Source of the DNA: Methanoculleus sp. UBA303
GTDB lineage: Archaea > Halobacteriota > Methanomicrobia > Methanomicrobiales > Methanoculleaceae
Assembly: GCA_002501655.1 (NCBI GenBank)
Contig: DANY01000027.1
Location: 57,175-121,174, forward strand
DNA: 64,000 bases
Direction of reading: 5' to 3'
How positions within the stretch are numbered: position 1 is the first letter of the stretch; each line of letters opens with the position of its first letter. Made by a program: the position numbers and the translations under genes. The notes under the pieces were generated by a model that was given only the letters and a program-made list of their open reading frames with translations, did not search any database and was not told where the DNA came from. Below are positions 1 through 8,334 of the stretch, piece after piece.

Positions 1-1
1 T

Positions 2-442
2 CTCCCCCTGAACGACAGGCAGTTTGCGTTCTGGAGACTCCGGCGCAGTGGTCTCCCGAACATCCAGATCGCAGACCGCTTCAGCATATCCCGCCAGGCG
101 GTCTCGAAGGCGCTCATCACCATGGACCGGAAGGTCGAGGAGACGCTCATCGAGATGGCGCAGGCAAACCAGATCGACGCAGAAAGCCTGAACGCAGAGA
201 TTGGGGTCCTCTTCGGGCGTTCGGTTCCGTTCGATGCGGGCGCGATCGTCTTTGTGTCGGCAAATCACGGGGTGCAGGTCTGGTACGAGCACGAGGGCGA
301 CTGCGGCGCATGCCCCCGGTATGCCCGGTGCATCGAGCTCCTCTGGGGCTACGCGGATGAACTGGGCGTCACGCTGACGAGGACCGACGATCCGACACGG
401 ATGGCCGACGAACTCTTCGCAAAACTTCGGGAGAGGGTATGA
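2..442 (+). CDS. HTH transcriptional regulator, 5' end outside window
   Basis: The frame is open from base 2, so the start lies upstream of the window. The visible N-terminal part reads as a helix-turn-helix with the motif IADRFSISRQAVSKAL, which points to DNA binding. The C-terminal half carries a cysteine cluster, CGACPRYARC, that could bind a metal or sense redox state; this is inference. The internal ATG at 122 would remove the helix-turn-helix and is therefore unlikely to be the true start. The gene overlaps the first GWCP membrane protein by 4 bases (ATGA type), so the two are probably co-translated and the regulator may control the array. The exact family is not recognised. Confidence 0.75.
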   Translation, partial: LPLNDRQFAFWRLRRSGLPNIQIADRFSISRQAVSKALITMDRKVEETLIEMAQANQIDAESLNAEIGVLFGRSVPFDAGAIVFVSANHGVQVWYEHEGDCGACPRYARCIELLWGYADELGVTLTRTDDPTRMADELFAKLRERV

Positions 443-1203
443 TGTCCCTTTTGAAGACGATCCGGACCTACCTCGGGTGGTGTCCCGCAGAGGGGCGGGT
501 GCACCGGCAGGTGCAACCGGACTCTGGCATACATGGGGATATTCCGCATGGCGGCCGACGGCACTGGGGCGCAGGTATGGAGATGGATGCTATCGTCAAA
601 GAGGAACTCTGGCGCTCGATTGGAGCGGTTTACTGGATATCATTTCTTGCCATAGGGTTTCTCATCCTGGGCGGCTACCTCCCGATATCGATCTCCTATG
701 CATTTCCCCTGGCAGTGGTTCCTACTGTAGCGCACTTTCTCGTCATGGTGTGGTATAGACGAAAGGAGCAGCTGACCGACCCCAACCCCATGAGTATCCT
801 CCGCCACGCCCTCAGGTCGGGGGAACAAAGAGAGGAGGGCACGAAGCAGAGAAGAGTCGTCATTGAGAAGGCGGTCGATGCCACCATTCTCGTCACTGTC
901 TTCCTGATCTACCTCTACGCATCCCTTGCATACTCCATCAGCCAGATCTACTGGTTTCCCACCATCATCGTCATCGGCATACTCCTGGCGCGCATTATCT
1001 TCACCGACGGCGGCGAGCAACGGGTCACCCTCGCAAGATCGATCGTCTTCTACCTCCTGGCGGTCGGGCTCACCGTCCTGCGCTATCTGGCGCTGGGGTA
1101 TCCCGTTCTCCCTCTCCTCCAGGTAATCGCGCTGATCGGGGTTGTTTCCTTTGCTATCATCTTCATCTGGAAGCGGCGGCGCACACCGGAGGGGACAGAT
1201 TGA
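439..1203 (+). CDS. GWCP-motif membrane protein 1 (DUF1673-like)
   Basis: A 254-residue protein of unknown function. It begins with an amphipathic segment ending in YLGWCP (about residues 11-16), shared with the four following genes, and then has about six hydrophobic membrane segments in two groups separated by a charged loop with many Arg, Glu and Lys. The shared N-terminus resembles the archaeal DUF1673 family as I remember it; no search was possible. It starts with ATGATG overlapping the regulator stop, and its own TGA overlaps the ATG of a 42-residue ORF, so it lies in a translationally coupled operon. It lacks the RRP-type C-terminal module of copies 3 and 4. Confidence 0.75.
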   Translation: MMSLLKTIRTYLGWCPAEGRVHRQVQPDSGIHGDIPHGGRRHWGAGMEMDAIVKEELWRSIGAVYWISFLAIGFLILGGYLPISISYAFPLAVVPTVAHFLVMVWYRRKEQLTDPNPMSILRHALRSGEQREEGTKQRRVVIEKAVDATILVTVFLIYLYASLAYSISQIYWFPTIIVIGILLARIIFTDGGEQRVTLARSIVFYLLAVGLTVLRYLALGYPVLPLLQVIALIGVVSFAIIFIWKRRRTPEGTD

Positions 1204-1331
1204 TGATGGCCCATGGAGCGATGGATCTGCTCTGCATATCCATCCGGGACAAATTCGGGGTGGAGTTCCACAACGAGCCCCTTTTGACGGAGTCGCCAGA
1301 GGATGCACAAAAACTCGGGGAGAGGGTATGA
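1203..1331 (+). CDS. 42-residue coupling ORF
   Basis: A short open frame, 42 codons from ATGATG to TGA, bridges membrane proteins 1 and 2. It overlaps the upstream gene by one base and the downstream gene by four bases. Its last codons (KLGERV then TGA overlapping ATG) closely match the end of the regulator gene at 420-442 (KLRERV), and the DNA around both junctions is nearly the same. It may be a remnant of a duplicated regulator 3' end kept as a translational coupler. No domain is recognised. Expression is unproven. Confidence 0.4.
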   Translation: MMAHGAMDLLCISIRDKFGVEFHNEPLLTESPEDAQKLGERV

Positions 1332-1957
1332 TGCCACTTCTGGAGACGATACGGGCTTACCTCGGGTGGTGTCCCATGAGGGATTCGATGCGGCTGGATC
1401 TCGCGGTGCGGCCGGCGACGGCCGCGGCACCGGGCGGGCGGGACGGGCCCCTCCGGGTTCGACCCGGGTGGTGGAGCCGCTACCACAACCAGCTGCTCAT
1501 CGCGGCGCTAGCTTTCTCGGCGGCGGCAGCGATACTCTTTCTCCTGGTCGAGGATGTGTGGGGGTATCCGGCTGTGGGGACGGGCCTTGCCATCGGGGCG
1601 GGAGGGGCCCTCGGCTTCCTGCTCGGTTACCGGAAGCAGTATGCACGGGTTGCCGCCGGGGAGTTCATCAGAGCCAACATGAGCCGGAGACTGCGCATAG
1701 CAAGGGACCTGAGCTGGCCGGTAGCCTTCATTCTTCTTGCTGTCTGCATGGCGTATTTCGTTCGGAGCGGCATGTTCGGCCATATTCTCGGGTTCATGCT
1801 GGCCTTGAGCCTCATGGGCTGGATTTCGTACGGCGTTACGATCCTCTGGGAGCGGCGGCACCGCACAACCCTGATCGCGGAGAACGGGTCGATGTACACT
1901 CTGGATACGGCGATGCAGGGCGAATGCGGCGGGGAGGAGGGGGTCGTATGGCGATGA
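1328..1957 (+). CDS. GWCP-motif membrane protein 2
   Basis: A 209-residue protein with the shared N-terminal IRAYLGWCP followed by a Gly/Arg-rich linker and about four hydrophobic helices, two near residues 60-95 and two near residues 125-165. Translation could start at either ATG of ATGATG at 1328 or 1331. Sequence after the motif differs from copy 1. It overlaps the following gene by 10 bases. Function is unknown; membrane location is inferred from hydrophobicity. Confidence 0.7.
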   Translation: MMPLLETIRAYLGWCPMRDSMRLDLAVRPATAAAPGGRDGPLRVRPGWWSRYHNQLLIAALAFSAAAAILFLLVEDVWGYPAVGTGLAIGAGGALGFLLGYRKQYARVAAGEFIRANMSRRLRIARDLSWPVAFILLAVCMAYFVRSGMFGHILGFMLALSLMGWISYGVTILWERRHRTTLIAENGSMYTLDTAMQGECGGEEGVVWR

Positions 1958-2649
1958 GGTTCTCCGGGGCGATACGGAGGCTGATGGGCTGGTGCCCGAA
2001 CGCGGCAATGGCCGGCACCGTCCGCCGGCGGTATGCCGCGCCGGACGGCGAGGTCGGGCTCGGGGCGGCGGGAGAGGGCAGCCGGGAGGTGGTGGAGGGT
2101 GCACTGGTGGATTACGGACTGATCGGCACTCCGGGAAGGTGCCTCATTCTGCTCGTTGCCGGCGCTCTCCTCATCGGCGGCCTCGCCATGGCAGCCCCCG
2201 CGAGCCGCCTTCTTCTGCTGGCTATCATGCTGGCTTACTCCGGCATGGAGTTCTACGGGGCCGTGCGAAGGGGCCGCGTCGAGATATCTTCGGACACGAT
2301 CACCATCAGGCGGCCGCTCTTCCGGCCCATCGTCATCCCGAAAGATGCCGTCGTGAAGGCGGAGGTGGGAGAGAACAAACTCCCTATCCCCTCGTGGCTC
2401 CTTGCGGTGGCACTGGCGGCGCTTCTTGTATCGGCGGCCGGCAGTATATATACTGGACTGGATAATCCTGCCTCCATGCGGTTTCTCTTCGGCGTTGCCG
2501 CCGCGATCTTCTTCCCGGTGATCTTCTACCGCACCTACCTGCGGACCCGTTTCCTGCGAGCCCTGACGATAACGACCACGGGGAAGAGGGTCGCTGCGAT
2601 CTACACCGATGACTCCGAACGGATAGTCCGGGCGCTGGAGCGATTCTGA
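1948..2649 (+). CDS. GWCP-motif membrane protein 3 with PH-like C-terminal module
   Basis: A 233-residue protein. The N-terminus carries RRLMGWCPN followed by a polar linker almost identical to that of copy 4. Two adjacent membrane helices come next (about residues 68-100), then a soluble stretch with SSDTITIRRPLFRPIVIPKD, another helical pair, and a C-terminal ITTTGKRVAAIYTDD segment ending in ERIVRALE. The strand-rich pattern with RRP resembles bacterial-PH-type membrane modules; this is inference. An alternative ATG lies two codons in (1954). Its stop overlaps the next ATG (TGATG). Function unknown. Confidence 0.72.
   Translation: MAMRFSGAIRRLMGWCPNAAMAGTVRRRYAAPDGEVGLGAAGEGSREVVEGALVDYGLIGTPGRCLILLVAGALLIGGLAMAAPASRLLLLAIMLAYSGMEFYGAVRRGRVEISSDTITIRRPLFRPIVIPKDAVVKAEVGENKLPIPSWLLAVALAALLVSAAGSIYTGLDNPASMRFLFGVAAAIFFPVIFYRTYLRTRFLRALTITTTGKRVAAIYTDDSERIVRALERF
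1991..2115 (+). repeat. Direct repeat unit A in GWCP genes
   Basis: About 125 bases near the 5' end of membrane gene 3, from the GGTGCCCGAAC that encodes WCPN to GTGGATTAC, match 2689-2813 in gene 4 without gaps and with only scattered differences. Sequence outside this segment diverges much more, so the unit behaves like a conserved or converted module. Confidence 0.7.
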
Positions 2650-3380
2650 TGACGGTCTTCATGGAGTATATCCGGAAGAAACTCGGGTGGTGCCCGAACG
2701 CGGCAGCGGCCGGTACCGGCAGGCGGCGGTATGCCGCACCGGACGGCGAGGTCGGACTCGGGATGGCGGCAGGGGGCAGCCGGGAAGTGTTGGAGGGCGT
2801 ATTCGTGGATTACATCAGTCCTCGTTTCTTACCGATCTCGATTCTTGTCTTCGGCGGGCTCTTCGCGGCAGCCTTCCTGATCCCTTCCTTGCGCGCCGGG
2901 TTCTATATTCTCGCGAGCCTCTCCTTCATGGCGTTTGCCGCAGTGCATCTCTGTTTCGATACAAAACGAGGTGTAATAGAGTCATCCGGAAATACCGTCA
3001 TCGTCCGAAGGCCACGTTCCCGGCCGCTCATCTTCGGAAAGGATGCCTTTAGGTCGGTCGTGGTGAAGGAGACGTCTCCTCTCATCCTTCGCCGGGCGTT
3101 TGCGCTGCTCTTGATCCTCATATATGCGGGGTTCTTCTTCATCTGGGTGTGGGCTGGGTGGATGCCGTATCCGGGCGGCCAAACTGTCGACCCTGATTTC
3201 GTTTTCCGTGCCTTCTTCAAGGTCGGTTTTGCAGTGTTTATGCTGGAGTTGCTCTATCGCGCATTACTCGGTCTGCAGTATCCCGGCCATCTCAAGGTGA
3301 CGCTGGAGCCAGCCGGGTTCCTCCACATCTATACTAATGACCCCGAACGGGTAGCCCGGGCGCTGGAGGCAGTCAAATGA
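2649..3380 (+). CDS. GWCP-motif membrane protein 4 with PH-like C-terminal module
   Basis: A 243-residue paralogue of the preceding protein. It shares the N-terminus YIRKKLGWCPN and the polar linker, the motif IVRRPRSRPLIFGKDAF in the same place, and a C-terminus ending in ERVARALE. The membrane segments between these islands diverge strongly. It overlaps the preceding gene by one base and the next gene by four. The pattern of conserved ends and divergent middle suggests duplication followed by diversification. Function unknown. Confidence 0.72.
   Translation: MTVFMEYIRKKLGWCPNAAAAGTGRRRYAAPDGEVGLGMAAGGSREVLEGVFVDYISPRFLPISILVFGGLFAAAFLIPSLRAGFYILASLSFMAFAAVHLCFDTKRGVIESSGNTVIVRRPRSRPLIFGKDAFRSVVVKETSPLILRRAFALLLILIYAGFFFIWVWAGWMPYPGGQTVDPDFVFRAFFKVGFAVFMLELLYRALLGLQYPGHLKVTLEPAGFLHIYTNDPERVARALEAVK
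2689..2813 (+). repeat. Direct repeat unit B in GWCP genes
   Basis: Partner of the 1991-2115 unit, with the same length and reading frame. A third gene (from 3377) shares only the first roughly 50 bases around the WCPN codons. Together they mark the array as a set of tandem duplications. Confidence 0.7.
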
Positions 3381-3856
3381 CGGTATTTCTGGAGTATATC
3401 AGGAAAAAACTCGGGTGGTGCCCGAACACGGGCGCCATCAGGCCGCCCCGGCAAACAACCGCGGAAGCAGGCTACGAGAGCGCGTGGAAGGGGCGGGGCC
3501 CGGGAGCGACCCCCGCCCCGGAGCCGGTTGGTACCGCGGGAGGAGACCGGAGCGGCTACCAGGACAACATGCTGCTGATCCTCATTGCCCTGGCCTGGCT
3601 TCTCCCGGTCGTGTACGACCGCGAGTTCCTCCCGATCATCCTCGTTCTCTCCGCCGTTGCGATGTTTTACGACGCACAGAGTATCCGTGCCGGGGACAAC
3701 TTCGAGAAGGAGGCGCTACTTGGGGATATCGTCACCTGGCGGCCGATAACCTGGGGAGCGGCGACGCTTGTCGGCGGGGTCATCATTATGGTGATCTACC
3801 TCTTCCACCGGAGGGAGATCTACAACGCCAACAGCAGTGCAAGGGCTCCGTGCTGA
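3377..3856 (+). CDS. GWCP-motif membrane protein 5, short form
   Basis: A 159-residue protein, the last of the tandem array. It has the shared YIRKKLGWCPN start, a long Pro/Gly/Ala-rich linker, and three to four short hydrophobic segments, the last ending in a His-Arg-Arg-rich tail. It lacks the C-terminal module of copies 3 and 4 and could be a truncated paralogue or a distinct short form. It ends about 90 bases before the likely start of the ABC ATPase, and a longer reading of the ATPase frame would overlap it. Confidence 0.65.
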   Translation: MTVFLEYIRKKLGWCPNTGAIRPPRQTTAEAGYESAWKGRGPGATPAPEPVGTAGGDRSGYQDNMLLILIALAWLLPVVYDREFLPIILVLSAVAMFYDAQSIRAGDNFEKEALLGDIVTWRPITWGAATLVGGVIIMVIYLFHRREIYNANSSARAPC

Positions 3857-3944
3857 GGAGTATGGGATAACCTTCAAATCTCCTCCCATCAGCTCATGTA
3901 CGGGGTCCGGTGGGTCGGCGGGATGGACCGCACGGCCCGTCCGG

Positions 3945-4799
3945 ATGGACGGCATGAAAGATGGGCAATCATCTGGCAGAGCAACAGGGCACGACCCGGC
4001 GGGGCGGGAGTCTCCCCCGCCCCTGATCGAGTTTCGGAATCTCACCGTCGTCAGGGGCGGGAGAAAGCTCCTCGACTCGGTATCGCTCACGGTTCGCGAA
4101 GGGGAGCATATCGCTCTCCTCGGGCCGAACGGTGCCGGGAAATCGTCGCTCATCCGGGCGATCGCCCGGGAGTACTACCCTTCGTACCGGGGACCGGGCG
4201 TCACGTTCCGGTTCCTGGGCCGGGACCGGTGGGACGCCTTCTCCTTGAGATCCCACATCGGGCTTGTCTCCGGCGACCTCCAGCACACCTTCACCCGGGG
4301 AATATCGGGCCGCGAGGTCGTCCTCTCGGGGTTCTTCTCGAGTGTCGGGCTCTTCCTCTCCCACGAGGTGACTCCCGGAATGGAGCAGAAGGCGGATGAA
4401 ATCCTTGAATTTCTCGGTGTCGCCCATCTCGCAGACCGCCCAATGACGGAGATCTCCTCCGGCGAAGCGCGGAGGCTCCTGATCGGGAGGGCCCTCGTCC
4501 ACGACCCGGGAACCCTCCTCCTCGACGAGCCCACAACCAGCCTCGATCTGCACGCGCTCCACTCCTTCCGGACGACCCTCAGAAAGATTGCGCGGTCGGG
4601 GACGGGGATCATCCTGGTGACCCATAACCTCCACGATATCATACCTGAGATATCCCGGGTCATCCTCATGCGGGACGGTGCCATTCAGGAGGACGGCCCG
4701 AAAGCGGACGTCCTGACCGATGATGCTGTCGGTGAACTCTTTCGCGTCCCGGTGCACGTGAGGGAAGAGGACGGCTACTACTACGCGACGGGCTACTGA
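3945..4799 (+). CDS. ABC transporter ATP-binding protein, stand-alone
   Basis: An ATPase of about 284 residues with Walker A GPNGAGKSS, signature SSGEARRLLIGRAL (a variant of LSGGQ), Walker B LLLDEPTTSLD and H-loop VTHN. It resembles the ModF/YlmA type of lone ABC ATPase. No permease or binding protein is adjacent, so its partner and substrate are unknown. The frame is open back to 3837 inside the preceding gene, but the usual family start motif (LIEFRNLTV) lies near 4025, so ATG 3945 or 3954 is preferred. No strong ribosome binding site decides between them. Confidence 0.85.
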   Translation: MDGMKDGQSSGRATGHDPAGRESPPPLIEFRNLTVVRGGRKLLDSVSLTVREGEHIALLGPNGAGKSSLIRAIAREYYPSYRGPGVTFRFLGRDRWDAFSLRSHIGLVSGDLQHTFTRGISGREVVLSGFFSSVGLFLSHEVTPGMEQKADEILEFLGVAHLADRPMTEISSGEARRLLIGRALVHDPGTLLLDEPTTSLDLHALHSFRTTLRKIARSGTGIILVTHNLHDIIPEISRVILMRDGAIQEDGPKADVLTDDAVGELFRVPVHVREEDGYYYATGY

Positions 4800-4889
4800 C
4801 CGCGGTGGATGCCGGTATCCTGCCCCTCATGAGCTCCCGGGAAAATCTTATTCCGGGTGGCGGGAAGTATGCCCCCGGACAGAGGAGCC

Positions 4890-6050
4890 ATGACCGAGAA
4901 CGCAACCACCACAACCGTCCGGGAACTCATGGCGGAGTTCGCCGGCCTGACCGGACTCGATCCCCCTTGCTCCCCCCCACGGCGTTACCTCTGGACGGAC
5001 GCCTACGCTGTCTGCAACTACCTCGAACTCTTCCGCCGGACAAACGACGGGGCCTTCCGTGACCTCGCGCTCGCCCTCGTCAGCCAGGTGCACCACACCC
5101 TCGGCCGGCACCGCGACGACGACCAGAGGGCCGGCTGGATCAGCGGTCTTCCCGAAGGAGAAGGCGAGGCCCACCCGACCCGGGGCGGCCTCCGGATCGG
5201 GAAACCGCTCCCCGAACGCAGGCCCGGCGAGCCGTTCGACGAGCGCCTTGAGTGGGAACGGGACGGGCAGTATTATCACTACCTAACTAAATGGATGCAC
5301 GCGCTCAATCGGGTGAGTCGGGTCACTGGAGACCCGACCTATCTCAGGTGGGCGGTGGAACTTGCAGAGGCTGCCCATGCCGCGTTCACCTACACGCCCT
5401 CCTCCGGCGGCAGGAAGAGGATGCACTGGAAGATGAGCATCGACCTCTCCCGGCCGCTCGTCCCTGCCATGGGCCAGCACGACCCGCTCGATGGGTTCGT
5501 CACCTATAGCGAGCTCCAGGCGGCTGCCGGGAAATCGCCGCACCTCGACCTCTCGCCCGAGATCGCCGATATGGCCGGCATCTGTCAGGAAGGAAACTGG
5601 GCCACGGACGATCCGCTCGGCATTGGCGGCCTCCTCTTTGACGCTGGAAGGATAGCACAGTTGATGGACCGCGGCGGGTCTGCTCACGTCAACCTGCTCC
5701 GCTCCGTCCTCGACGCAGTTCTCGCAGGTCTCGCCGCCTTTGCGAGGGGCGGCAGCCTCCAGCACTCTGCGGAGTATCGCCTCGCCTTCCGGGAGCTCGG
5801 GCTCGCGATCGGCCTTGCGGGTATCCAGGGGCTCGCCGGACGGATCCGAGAGAACCAGGGCCTCTTCGGGCCAGGTTCCCTGGAGCGGCGGGCGGAAGCC
5901 CTCGTGGATTACGTGCCGCTTGCGGATGCTATCGTAGAGTTCTGGATGGACGACAGAAATCTGGAAACCGGCACCTGGACCGGGAACCGTGCTATCAATA
6001 TGGTGATGCTCGCCACCGCTCTCGCTCCTGGGGAGTTCCTGGCGGTCTGA
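4890..6050 (+). CDS. Conserved hypothetical protein, predicted (alpha/alpha)6-barrel
   Basis: A 386-residue soluble protein with no signal peptide. Helical repeats with aromatic and acidic residues, such as YYHYLTKWMHALNRVSRV and WAVELAEAAHAAF, resemble six-hairpin glycosidase-like folds; this is an inference from pattern, not a family match. ATG 4890 is chosen because GAGGAG lies immediately upstream; an in-frame ATG at 4857 would add a short unlike extension. It stands between the ABC ATPase and a PNPOx-fold gene in the same orientation. A catalytic role on a carbohydrate is possible but unproven. Confidence 0.7.
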   Translation: MTENATTTTVRELMAEFAGLTGLDPPCSPPRRYLWTDAYAVCNYLELFRRTNDGAFRDLALALVSQVHHTLGRHRDDDQRAGWISGLPEGEGEAHPTRGGLRIGKPLPERRPGEPFDERLEWERDGQYYHYLTKWMHALNRVSRVTGDPTYLRWAVELAEAAHAAFTYTPSSGGRKRMHWKMSIDLSRPLVPAMGQHDPLDGFVTYSELQAAAGKSPHLDLSPEIADMAGICQEGNWATDDPLGIGGLLFDAGRIAQLMDRGGSAHVNLLRSVLDAVLAGLAAFARGGSLQHSAEYRLAFRELGLAIGLAGIQGLAGRIRENQGLFGPGSLERRAEALVDYVPLADAIVEFWMDDRNLETGTWTGNRAINMVMLATALAPGEFLAV

Positions 6051-6117
6051 GATGGGGTCCTCCCAGGGGGACTTCGGAACCCATACTCTTTTATGCAGGG
6101 ACGATAAGGCAGAATTC

Positions 6118-6540
6118 ATGGTGCCAGCCAAACTTATGGACTACTTCAACAAACAGCCGAGGATCGGCGTCCTCAGCACCGCGAGCAGAGACGGAAAGGT
6201 CGATGCGGCAGTCTTCGGCTCGCCGCAGATGACCGACGAGAAGACCGTCGTTATGGCGCTCGGAGAGAACCGCACGTTCAAGTACCTCCGGGAGAACCCG
6301 AACGCGATCTTCACCATCGTGGAGCAAGGGGAGACGATCATGGACTGGAAAGGGCTCCGGGTCTACCTGAGGATGAAGGAGTATGCGACATCCGGGGAGA
6401 TGCTGGATACCTACCAGAGGGAGATCGCCCGGGTTGTGGGCGAGGAGGCTGCGGCGATGATCCATGCCGTGGTGACGTTCGAGGTCGGCGAGGTCCGGCC
6501 CCTCGTCGATATGGGCCAGGGCTGGGAGAGTTCCGTCTAA
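6118..6540 (+). CDS. Pyridoxamine 5'-phosphate oxidase-like FMN-binding protein
   Basis: A 140-residue protein of the split-barrel PNPOx family: MDYFNKQPRIGVLSTASRDG near the N-terminus, then VVMALGENRTFKYLRENP and a strand-rich C-terminal half. Members bind FMN or F420 and act as small oxidoreductases or flavin carriers; the substrate here is unknown. The start at 6118 is chosen over 6052 because family homology begins at MVPAKLMDYF and AAGGCAG lies just before it. The gene converges on the minus-strand ABC exporter. Confidence 0.82.
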   Translation: MVPAKLMDYFNKQPRIGVLSTASRDGKVDAAVFGSPQMTDEKTVVMALGENRTFKYLRENPNAIFTIVEQGETIMDWKGLRVYLRMKEYATSGEMLDTYQREIARVVGEEAAAMIHAVVTFEVGEVRPLVDMGQGWESSV

Positions 6541-6557
6541 CCCGGGAACCTTACGGC

Positions 6558-7310
6558 CTACTCCCGCGACCTCCGGTAGAGGAGGGCCCCGACGGCCTGG
6601 AAGAGGACGGTCGCCAACACCAGGACGGCAGTATCGGCGACCGGGCCGAAGAGCGTCGTCCCGTCGAACGCAAAGAGTATCAGGTCGTGAGCGTAGGTGA
6701 GGGGGGAGAGGAGGGCGATGGTCTGTCCCCATGCCGGCATGCTCGCGAGGGGGATGAAGACCCCGCTGATGAAGAGGAGGGGCAGGCGGACGAGGTTTAA
6801 GAGCGACATCACCTCACCCACGTTCTCTGTGCGGTAGGCGGCAAAGAGCGTGCCCATCGTCGAGAAACAGAGGGAGGTGAGCGCGAGCCCGGCAAGAAGC
6901 GCCACGATGTGGATGATTCCCGTGCGGAAGGCGACCAGGCCGATCGCGGTCGTCGCGATGCCGATCGCAGACGCGAATACCGCGCCGCTCAGGCTTGCCC
7001 CGAGGACGATCGCCCGGACCGATACCGGGGCTGCGAGGAGGCGGTCGAAGGTCTTCGTCCTCCGCTCGATTGGTATGGAGACCGGCTCGATGGACGAGGC
7101 GCTGAAGAGGAGAGTGATAGCGAGGAGACCGGGGAGCAGGGTTCCGGCCGGGGCGTTCCTCCCTATGGCGAAGGCGAGGAACATAACGAACGGAAAGAGC
7201 AGACTGGATACCAGGATGGAGGGTTTGATGTAGTAGATCTTCATGTCCTTCCGTGCGATTGCCCATGCGGCGCCGAGATCACAGGAGATCTGCTCAAACC
7301 AGCCCGGCAT
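6558..7310 (-). CDS. ABC-2 type transporter permease
   Basis: A 250-residue integral membrane protein with six predicted helices, the first after a short N-terminal cytoplasmic segment (WAIARKDMKIYYIKPSI), typical of ABC-2 permeases. It contains the family-like stretch ERRTKTFDRLLAAPVS in the loop after helix 2. The start is the ATG at 7310; the frame runs open much further upstream, but only inside the ATPase gene and with Arg/Ser-rich nonsense. It overlaps the ATPase end by 17 bases and is probably co-translated as an exporter. Substrate unknown; related pairs export drugs or lipids. Confidence 0.88.
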   Translation of the reverse strand: MPGWFEQISCDLGAAWAIARKDMKIYYIKPSILVSSLLFPFVMFLAFAIGRNAPAGTLLPGLLAITLLFSASSIEPVSIPIERRTKTFDRLLAAPVSVRAIVLGASLSGAVFASAIGIATTAIGLVAFRTGIIHIVALLAGLALTSLCFSTMGTLFAAYRTENVGEVMSLLNLVRLPLLFISGVFIPLASMPAWGQTIALLSPLTYAHDLILFAFDGTTLFGPVADTAVLVLATVLFQAVGALLYRRSRE

Positions 7311-8265
7311 CGGCTTCCCCCGCCTCCTTCTTCGTGCCGACGGAGAGCCCGGTGAGGCGGATGAAGACCTCCTCCAGGCTCGGCCCGCGGGTGGTGATGC
7401 TGATGGGGCGCAGGTTCTGCTCCTTTGCAAACGCACAGAGGGAGCCGAGGACCTCCGGGGGGTCCGCGGTGTAGAGCCGGAACTTATCCCCCTCTTTCTG
7501 GACGGCGTTGACCTGCGGGAGCGTCCGAAGCGCCTCAAGGAGACCGGGTCGCGCGGAATCAAAGGAGACCTCGACCGACTGGAGGCTCTCAAAGGTCTGC
7601 TTCAACTTCTCCGGCGCATCGATCGCAGCGATCGTCCCCTGGTTGATGATGGCGACCCGGTCGCAGGTGACGTTCGCCTCCTCGATGTCATGGGTTGTCA
7701 GGAAGATAGTGACGTTCTCCCGGGCGAGGTCCTGGACGACGTCCCTGATGAGCCGTCGGCTCTGGACGTCGAGCCCGGATGTGGGTTCGTCGAGGAAGAG
7801 GACCCCTGGACTGTTCACGAGCCCCATGGCAAGCGTCAGGCGGCGTTTCATCCCCTTCGAGAACCCTTCTGCGGGCTCGTGGCGCCGTCCGTAGAGACCG
7901 AAGGTCTCGAGGAGATCCCGGGCGTTCCTCCGGATCTCCGCCTTCCCGAGGTGATAGAGCCGGCCGGTGAAGACGAGGTTGTCCCAGGCGGAGAGCTCGT
8001 CGTAGACGTTCGATGTCTCGGAGACGATGCCCATCAACCGTTTCGCGGCCAGGGTATCGCGGACGATGTCGTGGCCGTGGATCAGGGCACGGCCGCTTGT
8101 GATCCCGGTCATGCCGGTGAGCATCCTAATGGTGGTGGTCTTGCCCGCCCCGTTCGGGCCGAGAAACCCGAACGTCTCGCCCTCCCTCACCCGAAACCTG
8201 ATTCCGTTCACGGCGATGTTGTCACCGAACCGTTTGGTGAGGTCGATCACCTCGATAGCGTCCAT
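7294..8265 (-). CDS. ABC-2 type transporter ATP-binding protein
   Basis: A 323-residue ATPase with Walker A GPNGAGKTT, Q-loop VSETSNVYDELSAWDN, signature FSKGMKRRLTLAMGL, Walker B VLFLDEPTSGLD and H-loop TTHD, plus the C-terminal extension usual in drug and lipid exporter ATPases. ATG 8265 is preferred to the upstream in-frame start at 8325 because the family motif IEVIDLTKRFG begins right after it and AGGAAGGG lies upstream. It pairs with the overlapping ABC-2 permease gene. Confidence 0.9.
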   Translation of the reverse strand: MDAIEVIDLTKRFGDNIAVNGIRFRVREGETFGFLGPNGAGKTTTIRMLTGMTGITSGRALIHGHDIVRDTLAAKRLMGIVSETSNVYDELSAWDNLVFTGRLYHLGKAEIRRNARDLLETFGLYGRRHEPAEGFSKGMKRRLTLAMGLVNSPGVLFLDEPTSGLDVQSRRLIRDVVQDLARENVTIFLTTHDIEEANVTCDRVAIINQGTIAAIDAPEKLKQTFESLQSVEVSFDSARPGLLEALRTLPQVNAVQKEGDKFRLYTADPPEVLGSLCAFAKEQNLRPISITTRGPSLEEVFIRLTGLSVGTKKEAGEADAGLV

Positions 8266-8334
8266 GGGATCAACCCTTCCTCTGATCCCCTCCGGCGGGA
8301 TAAAAGAGATCCATGGGAACCCCACTCTCCCGGC

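Noticed and set aside
640..1308. Long minus-strand open frame opposite membrane protein 1
   Set aside because: It mirrors the plus-strand coding frame of a GC-rich gene, has no hydrophobic or domain pattern and no ribosome binding site.
1303..1947. Upstream extension of membrane gene 3 through gene 2
   Set aside because: The residues are Arg/Gly/Pro-rich without structure and the family start motif occurs only at 1948.
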